A stretch of 64,000 nucleotides of DNA from Cyanobacteriota bacterium (GTDB lineage: Bacteria > Cyanobacteriota > Vampirovibrionia > Vampirovibrionales > Vampirovibrionaceae): contig JAIEMW010000001.1 of NCBI GenBank assembly GCA_019751815.1, forward strand, positions 442,197 to 506,196, in the 5' to 3' direction. The stretch's first letter is position 1, and every line of letters starts with the position of its first letter. Positions 54,826 through 62,235 of this stretch are shown here, piece after piece. The position numbers and the translations under genes are program-made. The notes beneath the pieces were generated by a model. That model did no database searches, had not been told where the DNA came from, and saw only the letters and a program-made list of their open reading frames with translations.

Positions 54826-55851
54826 TCAAGGAGCAGCAGGCTGCCAGACCGAATTGGCAATGCTTTGTATATTTTGAGCAGCGAGTATATTGTCAATCGC
54901 TGCCTGATTCAGTTGAGCTTGAGGAGAAATGCGAAAGGCATCCACCGGCTGTCCCGTGGTCATGGCTTCTTGAGACATTAATTCAATTCTGGAACGAATT
55001 TCAGCAGTAGTGCCAGGGTAGGACGTTATTGCTGCCGAAGAGGCCACTGCCCCGTTGATGGTAGAAGCCAACAAATTGGCCATGCTGGGATGACTTTGCC
55101 GGAGTGCTGCATACTCAGGTGAGTTGATCAGTGTTTGGATATTAACACCGTTTGCTCGTAAATCATTTTCTTTGGGTCTGGCCACGTTCCCAATCTGGCC
55201 TATTTGTGACATATTGCGGGTTAAGTCTGCTAATCTTCTGGCGCCGTAGCTTCCCCCCCCTGGCCATGGAGCCACCTAAAACCCTACGTTTCCTAAGGCA
55301 ATTCTTGTTTCAGCATAGCCACTGAGGTTGTTAGAATAATACTCACCGAGAGAGCGACTGTTTAAAACCGCCTGATTTAACTCGGCTAATAGGGGATTAT
55401 CACTGTCTAATTCTGTTGCAAGCAAATCTCGAATGTTCGTCAGCATTTGGGTAAGAGCTTGTAGTTGGCTGATCGCACGGCCGCCCATACTGCCCGCTGT
55501 GGTGGGACTAATGTTGGGGATCTGAACACAGGTATTGGCATCAAAACACGAAGTATAAGCGGTATTGGGTGCAGAAAAACGAGCAATCGTTTGAGGTGAA
55601 ACCCCTAAACCGCTGTCGGGTGCAATCTGTGTGGATAGAGACTGAATCGAAAGAATATCATGATCAATCGTGCCATGGGTGCTTTGGCTCATCCATTGGA
55701 TGATATTGGGATTGAGGACGATCGCCCCTGCAATCACGGCGCTGCTAATCATCATCGTTGGGATGGCATATTCTGGAACTTGATTACCCAAACTACGCCT
55801 GCCGAGGCATCGCCGGAGAATCCAGTAAATGATGCGTGAACTTAACCGCAC
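54826..55851 (-). pseudogene. Flp-type prepilin-like protein (paralogue D) interrupted by in-frame UAG
   Basis: GTG 55851 opens a frame with leader IYWILRRCLGRRSLG-NQVPEY and helix AIPTMMISSAVIAGAIVL. The ectodomain has CFDANTCVQIP, GSMGGRAISQLQAL and DNPLLAEL, then stops at TAG (55276-55278) after NVGF. The same frame continues without shift (VAPWPGGGSYGARRL) to 54826 and contains NIQTLINSPEYAAL...MANLLASTI plus the C-terminal IQSIANSVWQP, which align with the other paralogues. The gene is therefore one unit cut by a nonsense codon. Options are a recent pseudogene, a base-call error, or translational readthrough. Without readthrough the product is a 191-residue truncated protein. Confidence 0.75.
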
Positions 55852-55987
55852 GTGCTTCTCAATCTCTCTATTTCTCTCTACCCATAAAGGACATGGAGTC
55901 TCTTGGGTTATCGCCTTTTTTGGGAATGACTGGAGGGTTGGGACCTAAATTGAAATATTTTGTAACAAGAATATCGAACGCTTTTGT

Positions 55988-56932
55988 CTATAGGCGGGGT
56001 AAACCTCCTCCAGGCGGAGGCGGAGGGGGTGGTGGAGCAACCGTTCCATTGGCAATCCCTTGGAGTCCTGCAGCGTTGAGATAGGAGTTATAGGCATTTA
56101 ATCTGGCTAAATTGAAATTTCCAGCTTCACCCGTACCCATATAATTTGGAGGAACGATGCTGAAACCGGATGATAATGATGTGATACCGGTAATTAAAAA
56201 ATTGATGAGATTGCCCAGTCCGGGATTATTGTTGAGTAACCCTTGATAACGCGGGCTATTGAGTAAGGTGTTAATATCTGTCTGCTGAGTGGTGAGGGAA
56301 CTCCCGAGATTTTGAATTCCATTGAGCAAGCTGCGTGGATCTGGCCCCGTATAATTATTATTCCATGTCATTGTGGTGGCGTTGTAATACGGACTGAATG
56401 CTCCAGACATTAAATTCCAATTATCACCTATCATGTTCCCGCTATCGGACGCTCCCCGCAGAGCCATAATCAAGGGATCGTTTGGGGGTAATTGGTTGCC
56501 TAATTGAGTTGTGAGAGATTGCAGCATGCTGGCAAAAATGGATATCTGTTGATTGCCCAAACCTGCCGATGTGACTGGAGGAGTGGGGGGAATGTTCACA
56601 CACAAGCCTCCTGAAAAACACGTTTGGGTCCACCCGGCAGGGGGGGGATCCAGAGGATTGATGGCGCCACCACCGCCAGAGGGAGTCGGAAAGGTCACAT
56701 GACTGCCCAAGGGCTGCACGGCAATTAACCCGTTAGTGATATTGCCGCCTTGCGTGTTCGAAAACCATTGAACAAGATTAGGGCCGAGGACAACAGCCCC
56801 GACCAGGAAGACCAAAGCGACTAAAGCACCAGGCACGACATATTCAACACTGGCGCTTCCAAAAGGAGAACTTCTCCATAAGAGACGTTTCAAAACGTTC
56901 ACTGTCTTTCTTCTCAATGCTGTATTGAGCAC
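55988..56932 (-). CDS. Flp-type prepilin-like protein with large ectodomain (paralogue E)
   Basis: A 314-residue protein, first of the array. GTG 56932 and GTG 56902 are possible starts; both leave a basic leader. The cleavage site is PFG-SASVEY, followed by VVPGALVALVFLVGAVVL. The ectodomain has VAVQPLGSHVTFP, CFSGGLCVNIPPTPP, AGLGNQQISIFASML, NDPLIMAL and DINTLLNSPRYQGLL...LGNLINFLI. The C-terminus is AYNSYLNAAGLQGIANGT then an octaproline and GGG. It is nearly colinear with paralogue A, indicating a duplication. Confidence 0.8.
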   Translation of the reverse strand: MLNTALRRKTVNVLKRLLWRSSPFGSASVEYVVPGALVALVFLVGAVVLGPNLVQWFSNTQGGNITNGLIAVQPLGSHVTFPTPSGGGGAINPLDPPPAGWTQTCFSGGLCVNIPPTPPVTSAGLGNQQISIFASMLQSLTTQLGNQLPPNDPLIMALRGASDSGNMIGDNWNLMSGAFSPYYNATTMTWNNNYTGPDPRSLLNGIQNLGSSLTTQQTDINTLLNSPRYQGLLNNNPGLGNLINFLITGITSLSSGFSIVPPNYMGTGEAGNFNLARLNAYNSYLNAAGLQGIANGTVAPPPPPPPPGGGLPRL

Positions 56933-57029
56933 AATTCTCAGTTCAGTGACGCTATCGACCGTTATGATTTGGAATTGAGAAACTGTGAACAGACAACCGG
57001 AATTGTTACAATCATGAATTTATAAAAAA

Positions 57030-57374
57030 TTACTCTATGCGAACCGCAGTCCCATAAGCCAACACTTCTGTCAGGCCTTCCATCAACTCAGTCGCATCAT
57101 AACGGAAGGCAATAATCGCATTGGCGCCCATTCGTTGGGCATGGAGTCGCATCTCTTCATAGGCATCTTGCCGCGCTTCTTCGCACATTTCGGTATAAAT
57201 GGTGATATTGCCACCAAACATAGACTGTATATTTCCAAAGAAATTACCCACAACGGATCGAGACCGAACCACAATCCCGCGAACAATCCCCAATGTGGCA
57301 GTAATGGTATGGCCTGGAATCTCGAGGCTGCTGGTTATATTGGCATGAGGAATACTGCTGTAACTCGATGGCAT
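57030..57374 (-). CDS. ybjQ: YbjQ-family (UPF0145/DUF74) protein
   Basis: ATG 57374 has GGGAG 8 bases upstream and gives 114 residues. It has the YbjQ signature: LGIVRGIVVRSRSVVGNFFG near 30, GGNITIYTEMCEEARQDAYE near 55 and RMGANAIIAFRYDATEL near 82. The family forms pentamers of unknown function, often predicted to bind metals. It precedes the pilin-like array on the same strand by about 100 bases. Confidence 0.9.
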   Translation of the reverse strand: MPSSYSSIPHANITSSLEIPGHTITATLGIVRGIVVRSRSVVGNFFGNIQSMFGGNITIYTEMCEEARQDAYEEMRLHAQRMGANAIIAFRYDATELMEGLTEVLAYGTAVRIE

Positions 57375-57428
57375 CTGCTGATCTCCCAATCATTAACACG
57401 ATTATTTTAATTATAAGGTTTTGATCGG

Positions 57429-58496
57429 TTAATGGACCATTGAGAGTAACCCGGCCAGGGCGTCCACCAGATTCTGGAGATCGTCCTCTTGGGTGGCAAA
57501 ATGCGTCATCAGGCGAATAATGTTCCTGCATTCATCAAACACATAGAAAAAATACTCTTCCTGCAGTCTTTGGATGATGGGTCTTGGCAGTGCTAAAAAC
57601 ACCCCATTGGCTTCCACAGGAAACACGGGTTTAATCCCGGTGGCGGCTTCAATTTTAGCAGCTAACAATTGCGCCATGTGATTGGCATGTGCCGCGTTAC
57701 GTTGCCACAAATTATCCTGGAAAAACGCCAGAAATTGTGCGGCCACAAAGCGGTGTTTGGAAATCAGTTGCATCCCGTTCTTGCGAATAAAGGCAAAGTC
57801 TTTGGCAAGTTCGGGATTAAAAAATACCACGGCTTCTGCGCCCATTAATCCGTTTTTTGTCCCTCCCAGACTGAGGATATCCACACCTATATCGCGCGTA
57901 ATCGCTTTGAGCGTGACGCCAAGACTGGCTGCGGCATTGGAGAGACGGGCTCCGTCCATATGAACGATGAGATTATTTTTATGCGCCCAGTCCGTTAGCG
58001 CTTGAAGCTCGGACACGCTGTAGACTGTCCCAAATTCAGTACTTTGGGTTAAGCTGAGAACCTTTACTTGGCCGTGATGGGGATCGCCTTGGTGGGCCAG
58101 ATAGGGGTCTAGAGAACGCTCGAAGTCTTCTGTAGGAAGCTTTCCCATGGCATGAGGGACCTTGATAATTTGGCAGCCCAATCGAGATTCGGGCGCTTGG
58201 CATTCATCTTCGCCAATATGAGAACAATCCGTTGCAAGAATACTGTGATAAGGGCGAATAACAGATTGGAGCCCCAGAACATTTGCTGCTGTGCCATTGG
58301 CAACCAAAAAACCGTGGGTTCCCTCTCCAAAGAAGTCAATCAAGCAATCGTTAAAGGCGCTGGTCCACGCATCGTCTCCGTAGGCAACGGTATCGCCCGA
58401 ATTGGCCGCATCAATGGCGGCGATAACAGCAGGATGAATCCCTGCATTGTTGTCACTGGCAAAGCTGCGGTGACGTTTTTGTGTCAATTTGTTCAT
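57429..58496 (-). CDS. ltaE: Low-specificity L-threonine aldolase
   Basis: A fold-type I PLP enzyme that cleaves threonine to glycine and acetaldehyde. About 355 residues from ATG 58496 (a TTG 12 codons upstream lacks a ribosome-binding site). Motifs are FASDNNAGIHPAV at the start, VANGTAANVLGL near 68, VHMDGARLSNAAASLG near 178 and the PLP lysine in SLGGTKNGLMGAEAVVFF near 210. Confidence 0.92.
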   Translation of the reverse strand: MNKLTQKRHRSFASDNNAGIHPAVIAAIDAANSGDTVAYGDDAWTSAFNDCLIDFFGEGTHGFLVANGTAANVLGLQSVIRPYHSILATDCSHIGEDECQAPESRLGCQIIKVPHAMGKLPTEDFERSLDPYLAHQGDPHHGQVKVLSLTQSTEFGTVYSVSELQALTDWAHKNNLIVHMDGARLSNAAASLGVTLKAITRDIGVDILSLGGTKNGLMGAEAVVFFNPELAKDFAFIRKNGMQLISKHRFVAAQFLAFFQDNLWQRNAAHANHMAQLLAAKIEAATGIKPVFPVEANGVFLALPRPIIQRLQEEYFFYVFDECRNIIRLMTHFATQEDDLQNLVDALAGLLSMVH

Positions 58497-58550
58497 CGAC
58501 CCCAGACTAGGGCAAAGCAGGGTGTCAGGCAACTTAAGTTTTTATAAAAA

Positions 58551-59255
58551 TTACTTTTGGCTGGGCGGACAGACGACAGGCAGAGGACCGGGCTCAAAGC
58601 CGAAGTAATTCCGGAAAATGCCATAAAGTTCAGGATTGTATTCTCTCAACATCCCGGGCTGGCAGAAGAATGTTTCGGTCAGAACGGCCAAAAACTCAGT
58701 TGGGTTTGTCAGTGCGTAAGGATCGATGGGGGATGGACGGCCGTCCGCCAGGCAGGCTTCTATACGGGCCTGTTCTTTCATCATCAGTTGTTTGAATTGG
58801 GCCCGGGTACTGGCACGCCAGCCGGGGAAACAGGCTTCATGATCCCCTTCGATAAAATCCAGGACGTGGGCGATTTCGTGAATCACCACGTCTGTTGCGG
58901 TGTGATCTTCTTGGCAGCCTTCTAGGACCTGATCCGCAGAAAGCTCCATAATCATATGCTCGCGCTCGTACGTGACCTGCCCGTAGAAGTAGGTTTCACT
59001 TTCATAGTCCATAAAACCCATGCCTTCGTAAAGACGGATTTCTAGGCCGTTATCGATACAGCCGATTTCTTCCATCAGGTCTGGTCGAAAGCTGAGCATG
59101 AACTGAATCTTCTTGAGAATCTGCTCTTCGGCGGCCAAAAAAGTCGGATTGGCTTTGCAGGGATGCTTACGCCGGTTTTCAGTATTACGGTAATACCGAA
59201 AACTCCATCCTTCACAGAAACGTTTTGAACTAACACGCTTGGCCACGGGCCACAA
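58551..59255 (-). CDS. mtfA: MtfA-like zinc-dependent peptidase
   Basis: A 234-residue protein starting at TTG 59255 with GAGGA upstream. It has the HExxH zinc site VVIHEIAHVLDFIEG near residue 130 and the downstream NPTEFLAVLTETFF, with the Glu ligand, near 190, then LYGIFRNYFGFEPG. These are diagnostic of MtfA, which in E. coli binds the Mlc repressor and has aminopeptidase activity. The target here is unknown. Confidence 0.9.
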   Translation of the reverse strand: MWPVAKRVSSKRFCEGWSFRYYRNTENRRKHPCKANPTFLAAEEQILKKIQFMLSFRPDLMEEIGCIDNGLEIRLYEGMGFMDYESETYFYGQVTYEREHMIMELSADQVLEGCQEDHTATDVVIHEIAHVLDFIEGDHEACFPGWRASTRAQFKQLMMKEQARIEACLADGRPSPIDPYALTNPTEFLAVLTETFFCQPGMLREYNPELYGIFRNYFGFEPGPLPVVCPPSQK

Positions 59256-59485
59256 CCATTCCTCTATTTCTTCAGTGTACCAGTTGGTATTGGTATCGTC
59301 AGAAGACGTAAAAGATTCAATTTTTAGGGGGTTTTCAGGGGTTTAATCGTAGATTTGTTACATTTCGTAACTGTCATTTTTCGCGTATTGGTAAAACGTC
59401 ATTGGCAGTATCATAAAAAGGGTTTATAAAGATTTTTGAAACAGTGCCAATGAATACACCCCAACAGCCAACAGGATGTGAGACA

Positions 59486-59896
59486 ATGACCAACCAACCT
59501 AAGACTGATGCAGAATGGAAAGCCCTTTTAACCCCTGAACAGTACGTTATTACGCGCCAGAAAGGAACAGAGCGTCCTTTTACGGGGGAGTACTATGAGA
59601 ATAAGGCGTCCGGAAAATACCTGTGTGTGTGTTGCGGGCAGGCTATGTTTTCTTCAGACGCAAAGTATGATTCTGGCTCAGGCTGGCCAAGCTTTTGGCA
59701 ACCGCTTAAATCTGAGGCTTTGGCTTCTCAGAGCGATATGTCCCATGGCATGAACCGTATTGAGATACACTGCAGTCAATGTGGAGCCCATATGGGCCAT
59801 GTCTTTGAGGACGGGCCAAAGCCTACCGGATTGCGTTACTGTATTAACTCGGCTTCACTGAAGTTTCAGCCAGAGCAAGAGCCGCAAACCCCGTAA
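59486..59896 (+). CDS. msrB: Peptide-methionine (R)-S-oxide reductase
   Basis: ATG 59486 has AGGATG upstream and gives 136 residues; ATG 59450 is in frame. Two CxxC zinc pairs (CVCC, CSQC) and the catalytic RYCINSASL with SGSGWPSFW are visible. It reduces methionine-R-sulfoxide, repairing oxidised proteins. Its 3' end overlaps the convergent Fur-family gene by 31 bases. Confidence 0.95.
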   Translation: MTNQPKTDAEWKALLTPEQYVITRQKGTERPFTGEYYENKASGKYLCVCCGQAMFSSDAKYDSGSGWPSFWQPLKSEALASQSDMSHGMNRIEIHCSQCGAHMGHVFEDGPKPTGLRYCINSASLKFQPEQEPQTP

Positions 59897-60363
59897 AACT
59901 CAATTGCATGGCTGGTAATTTGGAAGTGAGCTGCCTGCTGGACTGCCTGTACTAAATCATTAGCGCCAGGGCAATGGACTTCAGAGACAGTATGACATTC
60001 ACTGCAGACCAAAAGATGGTGGCAATGGTCAGACTGGTGTTTGTCGCAGCTCGATTCAGGAGAAAGCCGGCATTTCTGGACTTTACTGCTGCTGAGTAGC
60101 CGATGGATGAGGTGGTGCTTTTCGAGCGTTTCGATGATTCTGTAAACACTGACAGTATCTATTTTTTCACCCAAAGAATCTATTTTTTCTTTAATTTCAT
60201 AGGCAGAAAGAGGGACAGGGCTATTGTCAAGCAAGTCAATCACCACTTTTCGTGGCTTGGTGATTCTTAAACCCGCATGCTTTAGGGTGTGAAGGGCTTG
60301 CTCAGTATATGAAAAATCAGCATGAGTGTCTTGTTTATTCGGTTGTCTACTGATAGGCGACAT
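59866..60363 (-). CDS. Fur-family regulator (Zur/PerR-like)
   Basis: A 165-residue protein. The winged helix is [19 protein letters not shown] and [19 protein letters not shown]; the metal region is [20 protein letters not shown] followed by [12 protein letters not shown], and the C-terminal CGSC completes a structural zinc site. It could be Zur, PerR or Fur; the His/Cys-rich HQSDHCHH segment leaves this open. The TATAAT at 60370-60375 is 6 bases from the ATG. Overlap with msrB suggests a stress link, unproven. Confidence 0.85.
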   Translation of the reverse strand: MSPISRQPNKQDTHADFSYTEQALHTLKHAGLRITKPRKVVIDLLDNSPVPLSAYEIKEKIDSLGEKIDTVSVYRIIETLEKHHLIHRLLSSSKVQKCRLSPESSCDKHQSDHCHHLLVCSECHTVSEVHCPGANDLVQAVQQAAHFQITSHAIEFYGVCGSCSG

Positions 60364-60369
60364 CTCCCC

Positions 60370-60375
60370 ATTATA
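60370..60375 (-). promoter_or_regulatory. TATAAT just upstream of the fur-like ATG (possible leaderless start)
   Basis: On the minus strand TATAAT is followed by GGGGAG and then ATG 60363. A transcript starting about 7 bases after the -10 would begin at the ATG. No good -35 is seen. Confidence 0.45.
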
Positions 60376-60408
60376 GGAGAGTGCCTCTGAAAAAACGAAT
60401 AAATTCTG

Positions 60409-61041
60409 TCACCAGGCTCTTTGCTGACTGTATTGGCCTCTAGAGTGACCTCGATTGTTGTTAAAGGGGCGGGAAGGTCTTTTCCTCTCAGTATCTTGAT
60501 AGGTGATGCTAATGAGTTGACCGTTTAACTCCGTACCATTTAGGGTTTGAATGGCTTGCGTCGCAGCCCCTTCGCTTTCCATTTCTACAAAGGCAAAGCC
60601 TCGTGGGCGAAATGTCTCGCGGTCAGTGGGAATCCGAACACTGATGACACCTGCTATGGATTCAAAGAACTGGCGTAAAATGGCTTCGTTAACTGTCTCA
60701 TTCACATTTTTGATAAACAGACAGGCATTGGGCTTGTTTGCAGTTGATCGAGAGTGGGTGTCTCTCTGCGCATCTGCTTGTTGAATGGCGACACTGAGTG
60801 AACGGCCGTCTAAATGATAGCCGTTAAGAGAGGCAATTGCAGACTGTCCTTCCACAGGCGTTGACATTTCAACAAAGGCAAAACCGCGGGATTTCCCGTC
60901 TTCTCGTCTTGTGGGGATTCTCACTGACTGGACGTGCCCTATCGACGAGAAAAGATCAAACAGATCCGCCTCTGTGATAGACCAACTGAGATTGCGCACA
61001 AACAATTTACTGCCATCGTTAGAGATTATTGGATTGAACAT
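60409..61041 (-). CDS. RNA-binding protein with two RRM domains
   Basis: A 210-residue protein with AAAGGAAG before ATG 61041. RRM1 spans about residues 11-85 (RNP2 KLFVRNLSW, RNP1 SRGFAFVEM); RRM2 spans about 105-180 (RNP2 ACLFIKNVN, RNP1 RPRGFAFVEM). The last 25 residues are Arg/Ser/Gly/Asn-rich, as in cyanobacterial Rbp proteins and eukaryotic hnRNPs. Bacterial RRM proteins usually have one domain; two is less common. It overlaps the upstream Sm-like gene by 23 bases. Confidence 0.92.
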   Translation of the reverse strand: MFNPIISNDGSKLFVRNLSWSITEADLFDLFSSIGHVQSVRIPTRREDGKSRGFAFVEMSTPVEGQSAIASLNGYHLDGRSLSVAIQQADAQRDTHSRSTANKPNACLFIKNVNETVNEAILRQFFESIAGVISVRIPTDRETFRPRGFAFVEMESEGAATQAIQTLNGTELNGQLISITYQDTERKRPSRPFNNNRGHSRGQYSQQRAW

Positions 61042-61330
61042 GGGTTTCTTCCTTTAAAACACTTGGGGACAAATTGATTTCTTTGAGATCGTCAGGCAGA
61101 TCGATGATTAGACCGCAGTGATCCACATCACTGCGGTTAAAAGCCCACAGAACACCCCCGTCTCTACCACTGTGAAACAGCGTGAAGCTGTCCTCTTGAA
61201 GATCCAGTATTTTTCCCTGGTATAAATCCGTGCCAGGGGTTTTCAACTGCACCAGTAGTTCTTTTCCGGACTCAAAGGCCTGGTGAAGAAGGTGTTGAAT
61301 CAAGGTTGGTGGGGGTTGTGATGTCGGCAT
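61019..61330 (-). CDS. Sm/Hfq-like small protein
   Basis: A 103-residue protein with GAGGT 7 bases before ATG 61330. After an N-terminal helix (PTLIQHLLHQAFESG) come five strand-like segments: KELLVQLK, DLYQGKILDLQED, SFTLFHSGR, GVLWAFNRSDVD and CGLIIDLP. This matches the Sm fold used by Hfq and Lsm proteins, but the sequence is not Hfq. The operon with a double-RRM protein supports an RNA-related role. It is a tentative assignment. Confidence 0.55.
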   Translation of the reverse strand: MPTSQPPPTLIQHLLHQAFESGKELLVQLKTPGTDLYQGKILDLQEDSFTLFHSGRDGGVLWAFNRSDVDHCGLIIDLPDDLKEINLSPSVLKEETHVQSNNL

Positions 61331-61434
61331 GGGTAGACCTCATTTCTCGATTGCTTTAGAAATGAGTATAAATCTAATGCAATTTTATTGCAATAGTAAT
61401 TCAATAAAGTTGCAATAAGTGCAGTTTGTATTTT

Positions 61435-62046
61435 TCAAGCGGTTGCGGTGTTCACAGAGGTATTAATAAAGACGTCGATATCCCCGGTTTCCATACAGTA
61501 ATACCACCCGTGAAGGTCCAGTTCCTTTTTGGCAATCGCTTTGGCCACACATGGATAGGTTTCTATGTGCTTTAACTGCATTCTAACGTTATTGCGGATG
61601 GTAAGCTCAAGGCGTTGTTCGTTATTGTCGGGTTCGAGTGCCTCGGTAATCTGTTTAGCAGATTCGGCATAAGCAAGCCACTGGCTAACAATATGATTAT
61701 CTGAATGGTCAACTTCCCCGCTGAGGAGGTGATCGATTGCGCCGCAGCTGGAATGCCCACACACAATAATGTGCTTGACGTGGAGAACACCGATGGCGTA
61801 CTCAATGGTTGCCTCTTCTCCCCCGTTTGAAGCCAGATAAGGCGGAATAATATTACCCGCATTACGTAGCACGAATAATTCTCCTGGCTCTGTTTGTGTA
61901 ATGAGCGTGGGGACAACGCGAGAATCTGAACACGTGATAAACAAAGCCCGGGGGTTTTGACCTTCGGATAGTGACTGGAAAAAAGACTGCTTCTCATGAA
62001 AAACAGTGTCCTTAAAGCGTTGCATGCCTTTGAGTAAGCGTTCCAT
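61435..62046 (-). CDS. Beta-carbonic anhydrase
   Basis: A 203-residue zinc enzyme that interconverts CO2 and bicarbonate. Zinc ligands are in ITCSDSRVVP near residue 38 and CGHSSCGAIDHLL near 95; the Asp/Arg pair SDSR completes the active site. GAGG precedes ATG 62046. It is divergent from the SulP gene across a 190-base region, which suggests a coupled CO2/bicarbonate module. Confidence 0.95.
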   Translation of the reverse strand: MERLLKGMQRFKDTVFHEKQSFFQSLSEGQNPRALFITCSDSRVVPTLITQTEPGELFVLRNAGNIIPPYLASNGGEEATIEYAIGVLHVKHIIVCGHSSCGAIDHLLSGEVDHSDNHIVSQWLAYAESAKQITEALEPDNNEQRLELTIRNNVRMQLKHIETYPCVAKAIAKKELDLHGWYYCMETGDIDVFINTSVNTATA

Positions 62047-62161
62047 TTTGTTCAGCCTCTCTTCAGTTGTGTTTAAATCGATACAATCATATTTATTGGC
62101 ATATTGAGTCGCATATTTATTCTGAACGAGCTAGTCTTTCAACGAATCCTCTTGTGATATC

Positions 62162-62177
62162 CCTATTGTAGAATAGG
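62162..62177. promoter_or_regulatory. Inverted repeat between carbonic anhydrase and SulP
   Basis: CCTATT-GTAG-AATAGG is a perfect 6-bp dyad in the divergent intergenic region and could be a shared operator or a hairpin. No regulator is known. Confidence 0.35.
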
Positions 62178-62235
62178 ATTTGGTTTGCGGAGTATTTGCT
62201 CCAAACGATCTTACTTTTTAGAAGGGTATAGAGCT

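Noticed and set aside
54826..55275. Separate 149-residue gene starting at GTG 55275
   Set aside because: It begins right after the UAG in the same frame as the upstream ORF and aligns with the C-terminal halves of the paralogues. It is the second half of one interrupted gene.
55276..55278. Genome-wide recoding of UAG
   Set aside because: Several clear genes, such as the EVE-domain gene and the phosphodiester glycosidase, end in UAG, so it is a normal stop.
51738..56932. Complete Tad/Flp pilus locus
   Set aside because: Only prepilin-like genes are present. No ATPase, platform protein, secretin or prepilin peptidase gene lies in the window.
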